From the NCBI RefSeq assembly GCF_000719775.1, contig NZ_JOHR01000007.1:1-64000 (forward strand): a stretch of 64,000 nt of DNA, read 5' to 3'. Positions 33,131 to 42,375 of this stretch are shown piece by piece (the stretch's first letter is position 1; each line of letters opens with the position of its first letter). Origin of the DNA: Streptomyces sp. NRRL F-5135 (GTDB lineage: Bacteria > Actinomycetota > Actinomycetes > Streptomycetales > Streptomycetaceae). The translations under genes were made by a program, and so were the position numbers. The notes under the pieces were generated by a model. That model did no database searches. It saw only the letters and a program-made list of their open reading frames with translations, and was not told the origin of the DNA.

Positions 33131-34984
33131 GTGACTGACTTCACGGTGGGGGACAAGGATTTTCTGCTCGACGGCCGGCCGGTCCGGCTGTTGTCGGGCG
33201 CGTTGCACTATTTCCGGGTGCACGAGGCGCAGTGGGACCACCGGCTCGCGATGCTGCGTGCCATGGGGCTCAACTGTGTGGAGACCTACGTGCCGTGGAA
33301 CCTGCACGAGCCGGGCCCCGGCCGGTTCCACGACGTGGGCGCGCTCGGCCGGTTCCTGGACGCGGCGCACGAGGCCGGCCTGTGGGCGATCGTGCGGCCC
33401 GGCCCGTACATCTGCGCCGAGTGGGAGAACGGCGGGCTGCCCCATTGGCTGACCGGCCCCTTGGGTGCGCGGGTACGGACCGGGGACCCGGAGTTCCTGG
33501 CTCCGGTGGAGCGCTGGTTCCGCGAGCTGCTGCCCCAGGTGGTGGCGCGCCAGTGCGACCGGGGCGCCCCCGGCGAGCGCGGCGCCCCCGGCGAGCGCGG
33601 CGGCCCGGTGATCATGGTGCAGATCGAGAACGAGTACGGCAGTTACGGCTCCGACCAGGGGTATCTGCGCCGGCTGACCGAGCTGGTAAGGGAGTGCGGG
33701 GTCACGGTCCCGCTGTTCACCTCGGACGGTCCCGAGGACCACATGCTCAGCGGCGGGTCCGTGCCCGGGCTGCTCGCGACGGTCAACTTCGACAGGCACG
33801 CGCGGGACGCCTTCGACGTGCTGCGCCGGCACCGGCCGACGGGTCCGCTGATGTGCATGGAGTTCTGGTGCGGATGGTTCGAACACTGGGGTGGTGAGCG
33901 CGAGGCACGGGATCCGGCGGAGGCGGCGGACGCGCTCCGCGAGGTCCTGGAATCGGGTGCGTCGGTCAACATCTACATGGCGCACGGCGGTACGAGCTTC
34001 GGCGGCTGGGCGGGCGCCAACCGCGCCGGTGAACTGAGGCTCGGCGCGCTGGAGCCGGACGTCACCTCGTACGACTACGACGCGCCGATCGACGAGGCGG
34101 GCCGGCCGACGGAGAAGTTCCGGCTGTTCCGGGAGGTGCTGGCGCGGTACGCGGACGAGCGGGACGGCCCGCTGCCTCCGGTTCCCGACGCGCCGCCCGC
34201 GCTGGCCGCTCCCGTGGAGGCGGCGTTCACGGAGTGGGCCCCGCTGGACGATGTCGTGAACACGCTGGGCGGGCCCGAGACGGAGAGCGTGGCGCCACCG
34301 TCGTTCGAGGACCTGGATGTCGACCGGGGGCTGGTGCGCCATCGGCTGCGCGTCCCGGGCCCTCGCCGGCCCGGTCCGCTGACGCTGCTGGGGCTGCGCG
34401 ACCGGGCGGTGGTGTACGTGGACGGCGTGCGCGCGGCCTCGCCGGCCGACGTGAGCACGGGCGGGCGGGCCCGGACCGAGGACGATGTGTCCCTGCCGGA
34501 CGGGGTGGCCGGTCCGGCGGACGTGGAGATCTGGGTCGAGTCGCTGGGCCGGGTCAACTACGGGCCGCGCCTGGGCGAGCCCAAGGGCGTCACGGGCGGT
34601 GTGCTGCACGAGGGACAGTTCCTGCACGGCGTACGGTCCCGCGGTCTGCGGCTCGACGCCTTCGACGACGCGGAGGCGGTGGGCCGGGTCCCGTACAAGC
34701 CGCTGCCGGCGGGGCTGCCGGAGGGCGAGCCGCTGACGGACCGTGGACTGTACCGGGGGCGGTTCACGGTGCGGGGCGCGGGTGACGCCTCGCTCACCCT
34801 GCCCGCGTGGACCCGGGGCTTCGTGTGGGTGAACGGTTTCTGCCTGGGCCGCTACTGGTCGGTGGGGCCGCAGCGGTCGTTGCGGGTGCCGGGGCCCGTG
34901 TTGCGCGAGGGCGACGGGAATGAGCTGTGGGTGCTGGAGCTGGACGGCGCGGGCGAGGCGCGCGGGCGCCTCACGCCCGCGTAG
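33131..34984 (+). CDS. Beta-galactosidase, glycoside hydrolase family 35
   Basis: A 617-residue intracellular GH35 enzyme that hydrolyses terminal beta-galactosides. It opens with DFLLDGRPVRLLSGALHYFRVH, followed by GLNCVETYVPWNLHEP and VRPGPYICAEWENGGLPHWL. The acid/base Glu is in QIENEYGSYG and the nucleophile Glu in MCMEFWCGWF; two jelly-roll-like domains fill the C-terminus (RGLYRGRFTV, GFVWVNGFCLGRYWSVGPQ). Just before the acid/base strand there is a collagen-like GAPGERGAPGER insertion produced by an exact 18-bp duplication at 33563-33598. No signal peptide. GTG 33131 is chosen with GGGAG upstream; the frame extends upstream only into the tandem repeat. Confidence 0.94.
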   Translation: MTDFTVGDKDFLLDGRPVRLLSGALHYFRVHEAQWDHRLAMLRAMGLNCVETYVPWNLHEPGPGRFHDVGALGRFLDAAHEAGLWAIVRPGPYICAEWENGGLPHWLTGPLGARVRTGDPEFLAPVERWFRELLPQVVARQCDRGAPGERGAPGERGGPVIMVQIENEYGSYGSDQGYLRRLTELVRECGVTVPLFTSDGPEDHMLSGGSVPGLLATVNFDRHARDAFDVLRRHRPTGPLMCMEFWCGWFEHWGGEREARDPAEAADALREVLESGASVNIYMAHGGTSFGGWAGANRAGELRLGALEPDVTSYDYDAPIDEAGRPTEKFRLFREVLARYADERDGPLPPVPDAPPALAAPVEAAFTEWAPLDDVVNTLGGPETESVAPPSFEDLDVDRGLVRHRLRVPGPRRPGPLTLLGLRDRAVVYVDGVRAASPADVSTGGRARTEDDVSLPDGVAGPADVEIWVESLGRVNYGPRLGEPKGVTGGVLHEGQFLHGVRSRGLRLDAFDDAEAVGRVPYKPLPAGLPEGEPLTDRGLYRGRFTVRGAGDASLTLPAWTRGFVWVNGFCLGRYWSVGPQRSLRVPGPVLREGDGNELWVLELDGAGEARGRLTPA

Positions 34985-35005
34985 AAAAGCGGTACGCCTG
35001 ACACG

Positions 35006-35043
35006 GTGTGGGGTGCGGGGCCGACGGGCCCCGCACCCCACAC
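35006..35043. terminator. Strong terminator after the beta-galactosidase gene
   Basis: A perfect 17-bp stem (GTGTGGGGTGCGGGGCC and its complement) with a GACG loop, 21 nt past the stop and between convergent genes. Confidence 0.88.
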
Positions 35044-35140
35044 GTTCACGCCGCTACGAGCCCGCGCCTCGGTGACGTCGCGCCTCCGTGACTCAGCGCC
35101 TCGCCGGGTGCGGCGGTGTGCGCGTGGGTCGCGGCCCTCG

Positions 35141-36114
<974 letters not shown>

Positions 36115-36132
36115 TCATGGGCCCGACAAAAA

Positions 36133-36162
36133 GCTGATCCGGATTATCCGGAGAAGATCAGC
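36133..36162. promoter_or_regulatory. Nested inverted repeats upstream of the protease gene
   Basis: Outer arms GCTGATC and GATCAGC (36133-36139, 36156-36162) enclose the 13-bp palindrome CCGGAT-T-ATCCGG (36139-36151). This is the most AT-rich and most symmetric part of the 348-nt gap between the protease and metalloprotease-like genes, so it is a candidate operator. Nothing else is recognised in 36031-36378. Confidence 0.45.
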
Positions 36163-36378
36163 GGAGCCACAAGAACCGACTTTCAGCCACCCGAAGGGCG
36201 CATCCGCCAGCCATGGTCCGCTCATCGGACGGTTCTTCCTGGGCTGTCACGCGGCCGCCCCGACACGCTCCGCCGAGGCTCCCGACGACCCCCGTATGGT
36301 GGGCGACGGTGCGCGCCCGGCCGCCGTCGCGGGACGGACGGAGGGAGAACGAGCCGCCGTTACGGAGGGGGCGAGGAC

Positions 36379-37410
36379 GTGAGCGGGGACGCCGGCGGGA
36401 AGACGAACGGCGGGGAAGTCGTCCACGGCTATCCGCACCTCGACACCGTCCGCTCCGCGATCACCGCGCTCTACCGGCGGCTCTCCCCCGACGGCATCCG
36501 CTCGTACGCGCCCAGCGTGGCCCCGGCCGATGTCGCCTTCTCCGACGCGGACGACCTCCACCTGGGCACCCAGCGCGTGGCCCACGCCCTGGTCCAGCAA
36601 CTCCGGCTGCCGGACGCGCGCGTGATCGTGAGCTTTCACGAGATGCGGCACGCGGCCCATGTGGAACTGACCGCGGGTCCCGAGTACTTCATCGAGCTGA
36701 ACAACCGCTTCCGCACCCACCGCAGAGACATCGGCGCCGCCCTCGCCCACGAGATCACTCATGTCCTGCTGCACCGGCTGGGGCTGTCCTTCCCGGGCAC
36801 GCGCGACAACGAGATCCTCACCGACACCGCGACGACCTACCTGGGCGCGGGCTGGCTGCTGCTCGACGCCTTCCGCCAGGACCGCGACTCCAGCCAGAAG
36901 CTCGGCTATCTGACACCCGAGGAGTTCGGTTACGTCCTCGCCAAGCGCGCGCTGGTCTTCGACGAGGACCCGAGGATCTGGTTCACCAGCCCGCAGGGCT
37001 ACACGTCGTACACGAAAGGCCGGACCCGTGCCCTGCACGACGAACAGCAGCCGCCGCTGACCACGGCCGGCCGGACGGGCCGGCACCGCTACGCCAGGGA
37101 CCGCCGGCACGCGCTCGACCAGCCCGGCCGGCCGGCCGCGGGAGAGGCTCCGGCCCGCCCGGGCGCGCGCGAGACCGTGCGGGGGCTGGCACGCGATCTG
37201 GCCCGGGACATGACACGGGATGCGACGCGAGGCGCGGGCCGGGACGCCGGGCAGGACGCGGCGCCGCCCTACACCTTCGAGCGGCTGCCGGACGGGCTGC
37301 GCGTCTCGTTCCCGTGCCCGACGTGCCATCAGCGGATCCGGGTCGCGGTACGGGGGCGGGTACGGGTCCGGTGCGGACTGTGCAGGACGGTCCTGGACTG
37401 CGACACGTGA
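36379..37410 (+). CDS. HExxH zinc-metalloprotease-like protein with C-terminal zinc ribbon
   Basis: A 343-residue protein I do not recognise by name. Residues 15-235 form a conserved domain with a zinc-protease motif, HEITH at 124-128, followed by NEILTD whose Glu145 is a plausible third ligand (17 residues on); a possible substrate strand YFIELNNRF precedes it. Residues 235-290 are basic and low-complexity. The last 50 residues form a zinc ribbon with CPTCHQR and CGLCRTVLDC. No signal or membrane segment, so it is probably cytoplasmic. I chose GTG 36379 with GAGGAC and GGAGG upstream. The ankyrin/HEAT gene follows 135 nt later on the same strand. Proteolysis is inferred only from the motif. 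Confidence 0.7.
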   Translation: MSGDAGGKTNGGEVVHGYPHLDTVRSAITALYRRLSPDGIRSYAPSVAPADVAFSDADDLHLGTQRVAHALVQQLRLPDARVIVSFHEMRHAAHVELTAGPEYFIELNNRFRTHRRDIGAALAHEITHVLLHRLGLSFPGTRDNEILTDTATTYLGAGWLLLDAFRQDRDSSQKLGYLTPEEFGYVLAKRALVFDEDPRIWFTSPQGYTSYTKGRTRALHDEQQPPLTTAGRTGRHRYARDRRHALDQPGRPAAGEAPARPGARETVRGLARDLARDMTRDATRGAGRDAGQDAAPPYTFERLPDGLRVSFPCPTCHQRIRVAVRGRVRVRCGLCRTVLDCDT

Positions 37411-37545
37411 CGACCGCGCACACGGCCGTCCGCGGCGCGTCCGGCACGCGGCACTCCCCCACCGGGCGTCCCCGCGGGCGCCTCCGCCGATCGCCCCCCT
37501 CGGACGCCTCCGCCGGACGTCGGCGGGCGAACGTAGGCTCGACGC

Positions 37546-39186
37546 ATGCACAACGAGCCGACACCGGGGACCGGGGAACTGATCGAGGCGGTGTACGGGG
37601 GTGACAAGGACGCCGTCGTACGCCTGCTCCGCGCCGGGGTTCCCGTCGAGGCGGCCGACGCGGAGGGCCGGACCGCGCTCTACCTGGCCGCGGTCAGCGA
37701 CGAGGCCGGACTGGTGCGGCTGCTCCTGGCGGCCGGCGCCGACCCCGGCCGTCCGAGCGGTCCCGACGGCGGGGACCTGCCGCTGTGCGGAGCCGCCTGC
37801 GGCGGGCACACCGAGGTCGTACGGGCCCTGCTCGCGGCGGGCGCCCCGCCCGACGGCCGGGAGGAGTTCGGTTTCACCGCCGTTTCCTGGGCCGTCGTCC
37901 AGGGTTTCGCGGACACGCTGGAGACGCTGCTGGAGTACGGCGCCGATCCCGCCCTGCCGGGCCCGAACGGTGAGGCCCCCCTGCTGCTCGCCGCCCGCCG
38001 GGGCTCCACACCGTGCGTACGGGTCCTGCTGCGGTACGGCGCCGGCTCGGCCGAGGGCGCGCGGGAGGCGGCACTCGCGGAGGCGCTGCGCTGGACGGAG
38101 CTCGACGTGGAGCGGGAGCTGCGGGCCGGACTGCTGGACGCGTACGGCGACGGCTACGAGACGGTGGTGCGCCGGGTCGGGAAGGAGGACACGGAGACCG
38201 TCGTCGTGGAGCTGCTGCGGGGCGACGTGATCGTCGCGGGACGCGAGCAGGACACCGGGCACGCGGCCGTCGCGACGATCCTGGAGTCCGAACTGGGCAT
38301 CCCGACCGCGTTCGAGGCACTGGCGGCACGGGCACTGGCCTGCGGAGACCCGGGCCGCGACGACTGGCGCGAGCCGGTGGGGGTGCTCTCGCGGCGCGGG
38401 GACGAGGAGACCTGCCGCGCGGCGGCCGCGTGGTGCGCGAGCGAGGAACCACTGCGGCAGACGTTCGCGGTGGAGGTGCTGGGGCGGCTGGGCCCGGGCC
38501 GGGACGAGGGAACGAACGGTCCGGGCGCACCGGCCGGGGAACGGGCCGCGCCGGACTCGCCGGGCGCATCGAGCGCGCCGGACGCACCGGACGCGGAGGA
38601 CGGGACGGGCGGGACGCCCGGCCGGGCCGGTGCGGGGAATCCGTTCACGGCACGGGTGGTGCCACTGCTGCGGGAGTTGTCCCGCCGGGCCGTGGAGCCG
38701 GAGCTGGTCCGCGCGGTGGTGGCGGGCCTGGGCCGGCACGGCGATCCCGCCTCGCTGCCGGAGATCCTGCGGCACCGCGCCCATCCGGACCCGGGCGTCC
38801 GGCGCGCGGTCGCGCTGGCGCTGACCGGGCCGCTGCCGGGCGAGGACCGGGAGGCGGTGCGCGCGCTGACCGTACTGAGCAGGGACGCGGACGGGTCGGT
38901 ACGGGACCGGGCGGTCCTGGCGCTGGCGGAGGTGGCCGCGGACACCTACGAGATCCGCGAGGCGCTGGCGGCCCGGCTCAACGATCCGGACCCGGACACG
39001 GCCGCCGAGGCCGCCGGGGGCCTGGCGGCCCGGCGGGATCCACGGGCGGTGGAGGCGCTGGCCCGGATCCTCGCGGACGAGGACCCGGACGGCACCGCGC
39101 GGCGGACGGCGCTGGCGGCCGTACGGCACGTACCGGACGGACCTGAGCGCCGGCGGCTGGAGCGGACGCCGCCGAGGCGCCGTTGA
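37546..39186 (+). CDS. Ankyrin-repeat / HEAT-repeat protein
   Basis: A 546-residue scaffold-type protein. Residues 1-175 hold about five ankyrin repeats (ALYLAAVSDEAGLVRLLLAAGADP, AACGGHTEVVRALLAAGAPP, AVVQGFADTLETLLEYGADP). The middle is a helical region of unknown type. After a low-complexity linker (about 320-360), residues 365-535 hold four or five HEAT repeats (ALAEVAADTYEIREALAARLNDPDPDTAAEAAGGLAARR). There is no enzymatic motif. The ATG at 37546 has no strong ribosome site; start confidence is moderate. It is convergent with the barstar-like gene. Confidence 0.82.
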   Translation: MHNEPTPGTGELIEAVYGGDKDAVVRLLRAGVPVEAADAEGRTALYLAAVSDEAGLVRLLLAAGADPGRPSGPDGGDLPLCGAACGGHTEVVRALLAAGAPPDGREEFGFTAVSWAVVQGFADTLETLLEYGADPALPGPNGEAPLLLAARRGSTPCVRVLLRYGAGSAEGAREAALAEALRWTELDVERELRAGLLDAYGDGYETVVRRVGKEDTETVVVELLRGDVIVAGREQDTGHAAVATILESELGIPTAFEALAARALACGDPGRDDWREPVGVLSRRGDEETCRAAAAWCASEEPLRQTFAVEVLGRLGPGRDEGTNGPGAPAGERAAPDSPGASSAPDAPDAEDGTGGTPGRAGAGNPFTARVVPLLRELSRRAVEPELVRAVVAGLGRHGDPASLPEILRHRAHPDPGVRRAVALALTGPLPGEDREAVRALTVLSRDADGSVRDRAVLALAEVAADTYEIREALAARLNDPDPDTAAEAAGGLAARRDPRAVEALARILADEDPDGTARRTALAAVRHVPDGPERRRLERTPPRRR

Positions 39187-39187
39187 C

Positions 39188-39270
39188 GGAAAGCGCCATG
39201 GCCCTGCCCGCGACGGGAAGGGCCGGGAACCTGTCCGTGCCGGAAAAGCCATGGCCCTGCCCGTGACCGG
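39188..39270. repeat. Pair of about 29-bp direct repeats between convergent genes
   Basis: GCCATGGCCCTGCCCG followed by YGACSGG occurs at 39195-39217 and 39248-39270, with matching GGAAAG-like sequence before each. The region separates the ankyrin/HEAT gene from the barstar-like gene. Confidence 0.6.
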
Positions 39271-39290
39271 ACCCGCCGGGGCCCGCCCGG

Positions 39291-39677
39291 TCAGAGCAGC
39301 CTGAGCACCCCGGGGGCCTTGTCCTCGATGAGCGCGACGAGTTCGTCGAAGACGGTGGGGCCCCGGCCGGCCCGTACCTCCTCCAGCCGGGCCCGGATGG
39401 CCGGCCGGTTGGTGGGGTGCGCGCTCTCCAGCCGCCGCTGGAGCACGCGCACGGTCTCGTCGCGGCCGAGCGCCCGCCGGGAGAGTTCGTGCCGGCGCCA
39501 CTCGATGACGAAGTCGCCGTCGTCGGGCGTGCCGTAGCCGCCGCCCAGGCAGTCGGCGAGCGCGTCGAGGTTGCTCCCGAAATATCCGCCGGGGCCGTTC
39601 ACCGCCTCGCCGATCACCTGCCAGAAGCGGTCCAGCCCGGTGACCTCCGCCCCGTCGATCACAAATGTCACCGTCAT
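39291..39677 (-). CDS. Barstar-family RNase inhibitor
   Basis: A 128-residue barstar-like protein. VTFVIDGAEVTGLDRFWQVIGEAVNGPGGYFGSNLDALADCL is the conserved strand, helix and NLDAL motif that contacts the RNase active site. It lies 30 nt downstream of a secreted guanyl RNase gene on the same strand, exactly the arrangement expected for a self-protecting inhibitor. It has no signal peptide, so it would neutralise RNase that fails to leave the cell. The C-terminal half (GPTVFDELVALIEDKAPGVLRLL) is longer than in B. amyloliquefaciens barstar. Confidence 0.88.
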   Translation of the reverse strand: MTVTFVIDGAEVTGLDRFWQVIGEAVNGPGGYFGSNLDALADCLGGGYGTPDDGDFVIEWRRHELSRRALGRDETVRVLQRRLESAHPTNRPAIRARLEEVRAGRGPTVFDELVALIEDKAPGVLRLL

Positions 39678-39707
39678 GGGACGGAGGCTACCTTCCGGTC
39701 GGTGCGG

Positions 39708-40097
39708 TCAGCAGCCGTACTTGACGAGCGAGAAGGACGCGTAGTGGTCCGAGGTGTAGTAGTCCTCGTTCGTCTTGTTGCCCGTGACGATGCGGCGGGC
39801 GCCACGGGTGGAGGAGCCGGGGGTCTTCACGGTGTACTCGTGGTAGTAGCCGGTGGACTGGCTGGGCAGGATGCCTTCCCGGTTCTGGAAGACGCCACCG
39901 TCCTGGGGGTACGGGAACGGCCCGCCGGCGTCGATCAGGTCGAGCGTGTCGTGTGCCTGGGACGGCAGGTTGGAGTAGCAGATGCTGCCGACCGCGCTGG
40001 GGGCCGCGGTGGCGGTGGCGGAGACTCCGCCGACCAGGAGCGTGGACACGAGCGCGGCGACGCCACCGAGGGTGGCGAAACGTGGGGGAATTCGCAT
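39708..40097 (-). CDS. Secreted guanyl-specific ribonuclease (RNase Sa family)
   Basis: A 129-residue preprotein. Residues 1-32 are a signal peptide (FATLGGVAALVSTLLVGGVSATATA). The mature enzyme of about 97 residues matches RNase Sa along its length: PFPYPQDGGVFQNRE, YYHEYTV (catalytic Glu87), RGARRIV (Arg101/102), and SDHYASFSL (His118). Cys40 and Cys129 form the family disulfide. It cleaves RNA after guanosine outside the cell. The inhibitor gene follows immediately. No clear ribosome site precedes the ATG; a 14-bp palindrome lies 22 nt upstream. Confidence 0.93.
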   Translation of the reverse strand: MRIPPRFATLGGVAALVSTLLVGGVSATATAAPSAVGSICYSNLPSQAHDTLDLIDAGGPFPYPQDGGVFQNREGILPSQSTGYYHEYTVKTPGSSTRGARRIVTGNKTNEDYYTSDHYASFSLVKYGC

Positions 40098-40118
40098 GCG
40101 TTCATGATGACGCGCGTA

Positions 40119-40132
40119 GACGTGTACACGTC
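40119..40132. promoter_or_regulatory. 14-bp palindrome upstream of the RNase gene
   Basis: GACGTGTACACGTC is a perfect palindrome 22-35 nt before the RNase start codon, overlapping a TTGACG hexamer on the minus strand that could be a -35 box. Candidate operator for the RNase/inhibitor pair. Just beyond, GGTCAACCGGC is directly duplicated at about 40160-40183. Confidence 0.5.
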
Positions 40133-40268
40133 AATGTCGGTCCCGTAAATTTTCCGTCGGTCAACCGGCGGTCAACCGGCGGACGCCGGTCCGCAGGACT
40201 CCGGACACCGGGCTCCGGAGCGGGCCTGCTCCCCCGCGCCGACGCGGTCGGCACAGGGAACCGGGCCC

Positions 40269-40300
40269 GTGACAGCGGGCCCGAACAGGCCCGCTGTCAC
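40269..40300 (-). terminator. Terminator of the DEAD-box helicase gene
   Basis: A perfect 13-bp stem GTGACAGCGGGCC/GGCCCGCTGTCAC with loop CGAACA, 18 nt past the helicase stop codon on its strand. Confidence 0.82.
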
Positions 40301-40317
40301 AGTCTTCTGACCGGGCG

Positions 40318-41868
40318 TCAGGCCGCGGTGCGGCGCCCGCCCTCCGCGCCCCGGCCTCCGCGCCCCCGGCGCCGACGGCCACCGCGGCTGCCACGACCGC
40401 CGCGGGAGTTCGCGCTCGCGCCGTCACCGGCCTCGCCGTTCGCCGAGCCCGCCGGCCGCGACGGGCGGGTGCGCTTCTGCGGGGCGGGCGGCTGCGGCAC
40501 CTCGATGATGACGGGCACACCGGAGGGCTCCCGCGCCCCGGTGAGCCGCGTCAGTTCGTCGTCCGTCGACGTCACGCGGGCCGACTTGGGCGCGATGCCC
40601 GCGTCCGACATCAGCCGGCTGATCTCCCGCCGCTGCTCGGGCAGCACCAGCGTGACCACACTGCCGGACTCCCCCGCCCTGGCGGTGCGCCCGCCGCGGT
40701 GCAGATAGTCCTTGTGGTCCATGGGCGGGTCCACGTTCACGACCAGGTCGAGATCGTCCACGTGGATGCCCCGGGCCGCCACGTTCGTCGCGACCAACGC
40801 GGTGACCTGGCCGTTCTTGAACTGGTCGAGCGTCCTGTTGCGCTGCGGCTGAGAACGCCCGCCGTGCAGGCCCGCCGCCCGTACCCCGCTCGCCAGCAGC
40901 CGCTTGACCAGCCGGTCCACCGAGCGCTTGGTGTCCAGGAAGAGCAGCACCCGGCCGTCGCGGGCCGCGATCCGGCGGGTGACCTCCTTCTTGTCCGTCT
41001 CGTCCAGGAGGTACAGCACGTGGTGCTCCATCGTCGTCACCGCCCCCTGGGACGGATCGACGGAGTGGACCACGGGATCGTGCAGGTACTCCCGTACGAG
41101 GCGGTCGATGTTGCGGTCCAGGGTCGCCGAGAACAGCATCCGCTGCCCGTCCGGCTCGACCTGCTTGAGCAACGCCGTGACCTGCGGCATGAAGCCCATG
41201 TCGGCCATCTGGTCCGCCTCGTCCAGCACCGTGACGGACACCTGGTCGAGCCGGCAGTCGCCACGGTCGATGAGGTCCTTGAGACGGCCGGGCGTCGCGA
41301 CGAGCACTTCGCTGCCACGCCGCAGCGCGGCGGCCTGCTTGCCGATGGAGAGCCCGCCCACGACGGTGGTCAGCCGCAGGCCGACGGCGGTCGCGTACGG
41401 CGTCAGCGCGTCGGTCACCTGCTGCGCCAGCTCGCGCGTGGGCACCAGCACCAGCGCCAGGGGCGCGTGCGGCTGGGCACGCCGGCCCGCCGTGCGCGCG
41501 AGGAGCGCCAGGCCGAAGGCGAGGGTCTTGCCGGATCCGGTGCGGCCCCGGCCGAGTATGTCGCGGCCCGCGAGGGAGTTCGGGAGGGTCGCGCCCTGGA
41601 TCGGGAACGGCTCGGTCACTCCCTGCTCGGCCAGCGCCTTCAGCAGCCCTTCGGCCATGTCCAGCTCGTCGAACGCGGTGACGGCGGGCAAGGCGGGGGT
41701 GAGCGTCTCGGGCAGCGCGAACTCCTGCGGGCGCGCCGGCACGGCACGGCGGGCGGACGCTTTCGTGCCGCCCTTCGCACCTCCCTTCGCGGCTCCCCTG
41801 GCGCGAGGGGTCGCCGGACGCTTGCCGGCGGGGCGGGCAGGGCGGTCCTGCCGTTCGGATCGAGTCAT
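40318..41868 (-). CDS. DEAD-box RNA helicase
   Basis: A 516-residue RhlE/DeaD-type ATP-dependent RNA helicase. After a basic Ala/Lys/Arg N-terminus come the Q motif (PFPIQGATLP), Walker A (GRTGSGKT), PTRELAQ, VLDEADQM (the DEAD box), SATLDRN, VATNVAARGIHVDDLD and HRGGRTARAG. The last 60 residues are Arg/Gly-rich (GGRGSRGGRRRRGRGGRG) and should bind RNA non-specifically. It lies downstream of a cold-shock gene in the same direction, separated by a 16-bp hairpin, so partial read-through could raise it in the cold; this is inference. Confidence 0.93.
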   Translation of the reverse strand: MTRSERQDRPARPAGKRPATPRARGAAKGGAKGGTKASARRAVPARPQEFALPETLTPALPAVTAFDELDMAEGLLKALAEQGVTEPFPIQGATLPNSLAGRDILGRGRTGSGKTLAFGLALLARTAGRRAQPHAPLALVLVPTRELAQQVTDALTPYATAVGLRLTTVVGGLSIGKQAAALRRGSEVLVATPGRLKDLIDRGDCRLDQVSVTVLDEADQMADMGFMPQVTALLKQVEPDGQRMLFSATLDRNIDRLVREYLHDPVVHSVDPSQGAVTTMEHHVLYLLDETDKKEVTRRIAARDGRVLLFLDTKRSVDRLVKRLLASGVRAAGLHGGRSQPQRNRTLDQFKNGQVTALVATNVAARGIHVDDLDLVVNVDPPMDHKDYLHRGGRTARAGESGSVVTLVLPEQRREISRLMSDAGIAPKSARVTSTDDELTRLTGAREPSGVPVIIEVPQPPAPQKRTRPSRPAGSANGEAGDGASANSRGGRGSRGGRRRRGRGGRGAEGGRRTAA

Positions 41869-41899
41869 GCGGGGCCTCCCTGGGCCTGTGGACAGCGCG

Positions 41900-41936
41900 A
41901 GCCGGGGCCCGCACCACGCAGGTGCGGGCCCCGGCT
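41900..41936 (-). terminator. Terminator/attenuator between cold-shock and helicase genes
   Basis: A perfect 16-bp stem AGCCGGGGCCCGCACC and its complement with loop ACGCA, 24 nt past the cold-shock stop codon. Confidence 0.85.
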
Positions 41937-41959
41937 GCGGGGTACTACACGTCCCGAAA

Positions 41960-42163
41960 TCAGGCCGGGAGGATGTTCTCCGCCTGCGGGCCCTTCTGGC
42001 CCTGGGTGACGTCGAACGTGACCTTCTGGCCCTCCTGGAGCTCGCGGAAGCCCGAGGTGGCGATGTTCGAGTAGTGGGCGAAGACGTCGGGGCCGCCGCC
42101 CTCCTGCTCGATGAAGCCGAAGCCCTTTTCCGAGTTGAACCACTTCACGGTGCCGTTAGCCAT
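41960..42163 (-). CDS. Cold-shock protein (CspA family)
   Basis: A 67-residue single cold-shock domain. [22 protein letters not shown] carries RNP1 (KGFGFI) and [10 protein letters not shown] carries RNP2 (VFAHY), the nucleic-acid-binding aromatic patch. It acts as an RNA chaperone or single-stranded nucleic-acid binder. AGGAG lies 6-7 nt before the ATG. The upstream region contains a stem-loop followed by a U-rich stretch, suggesting a structured leader. Confidence 0.95.
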   Translation of the reverse strand: MANGTVKWFNSEKGFGFIEQEGGGPDVFAHYSNIATSGFRELQEGQKVTFDVTQGQKGPQAENILPA

Positions 42164-42251
42164 GTCATTCTCCTGAAACAGGTAGCAGAGCCGGAAATCC
42201 GCACCTCACGGATTCCTCGTCGCCGCGTTGAGCCCCATCCGGAGAAGCCGG

Positions 42252-42294
42252 CGCAAACAATAATGCGCCTGACGAACATGTTCCGTCAGGCGCA
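42252..42294 (-). promoter_or_regulatory. Terminator-like hairpin in the cold-shock gene leader
   Basis: On the minus strand, arms TGCGCCTGACG and CGTCAGGCGCA (42294-42284 and 42274-42264) form an 11-bp stem with a 9-nt loop GAACATGTT, directly followed by TTATTGTTTG. This looks like an intrinsic terminator, but it lies about 100 nt before the cold-shock start codon. It may be a leader attenuator or temperature-responsive element. A TAGAGT hexamer near 42335 could be the -10 of the leader promoter. Confidence 0.55.
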
Positions 42295-42375
42295 CATAAA
42301 GTTCATGGGTACCAAAACTGCAACGCGCCCACTCTAACACGGCCCGCCCCGAGAGGGACGGCCCGCACTGGATCC

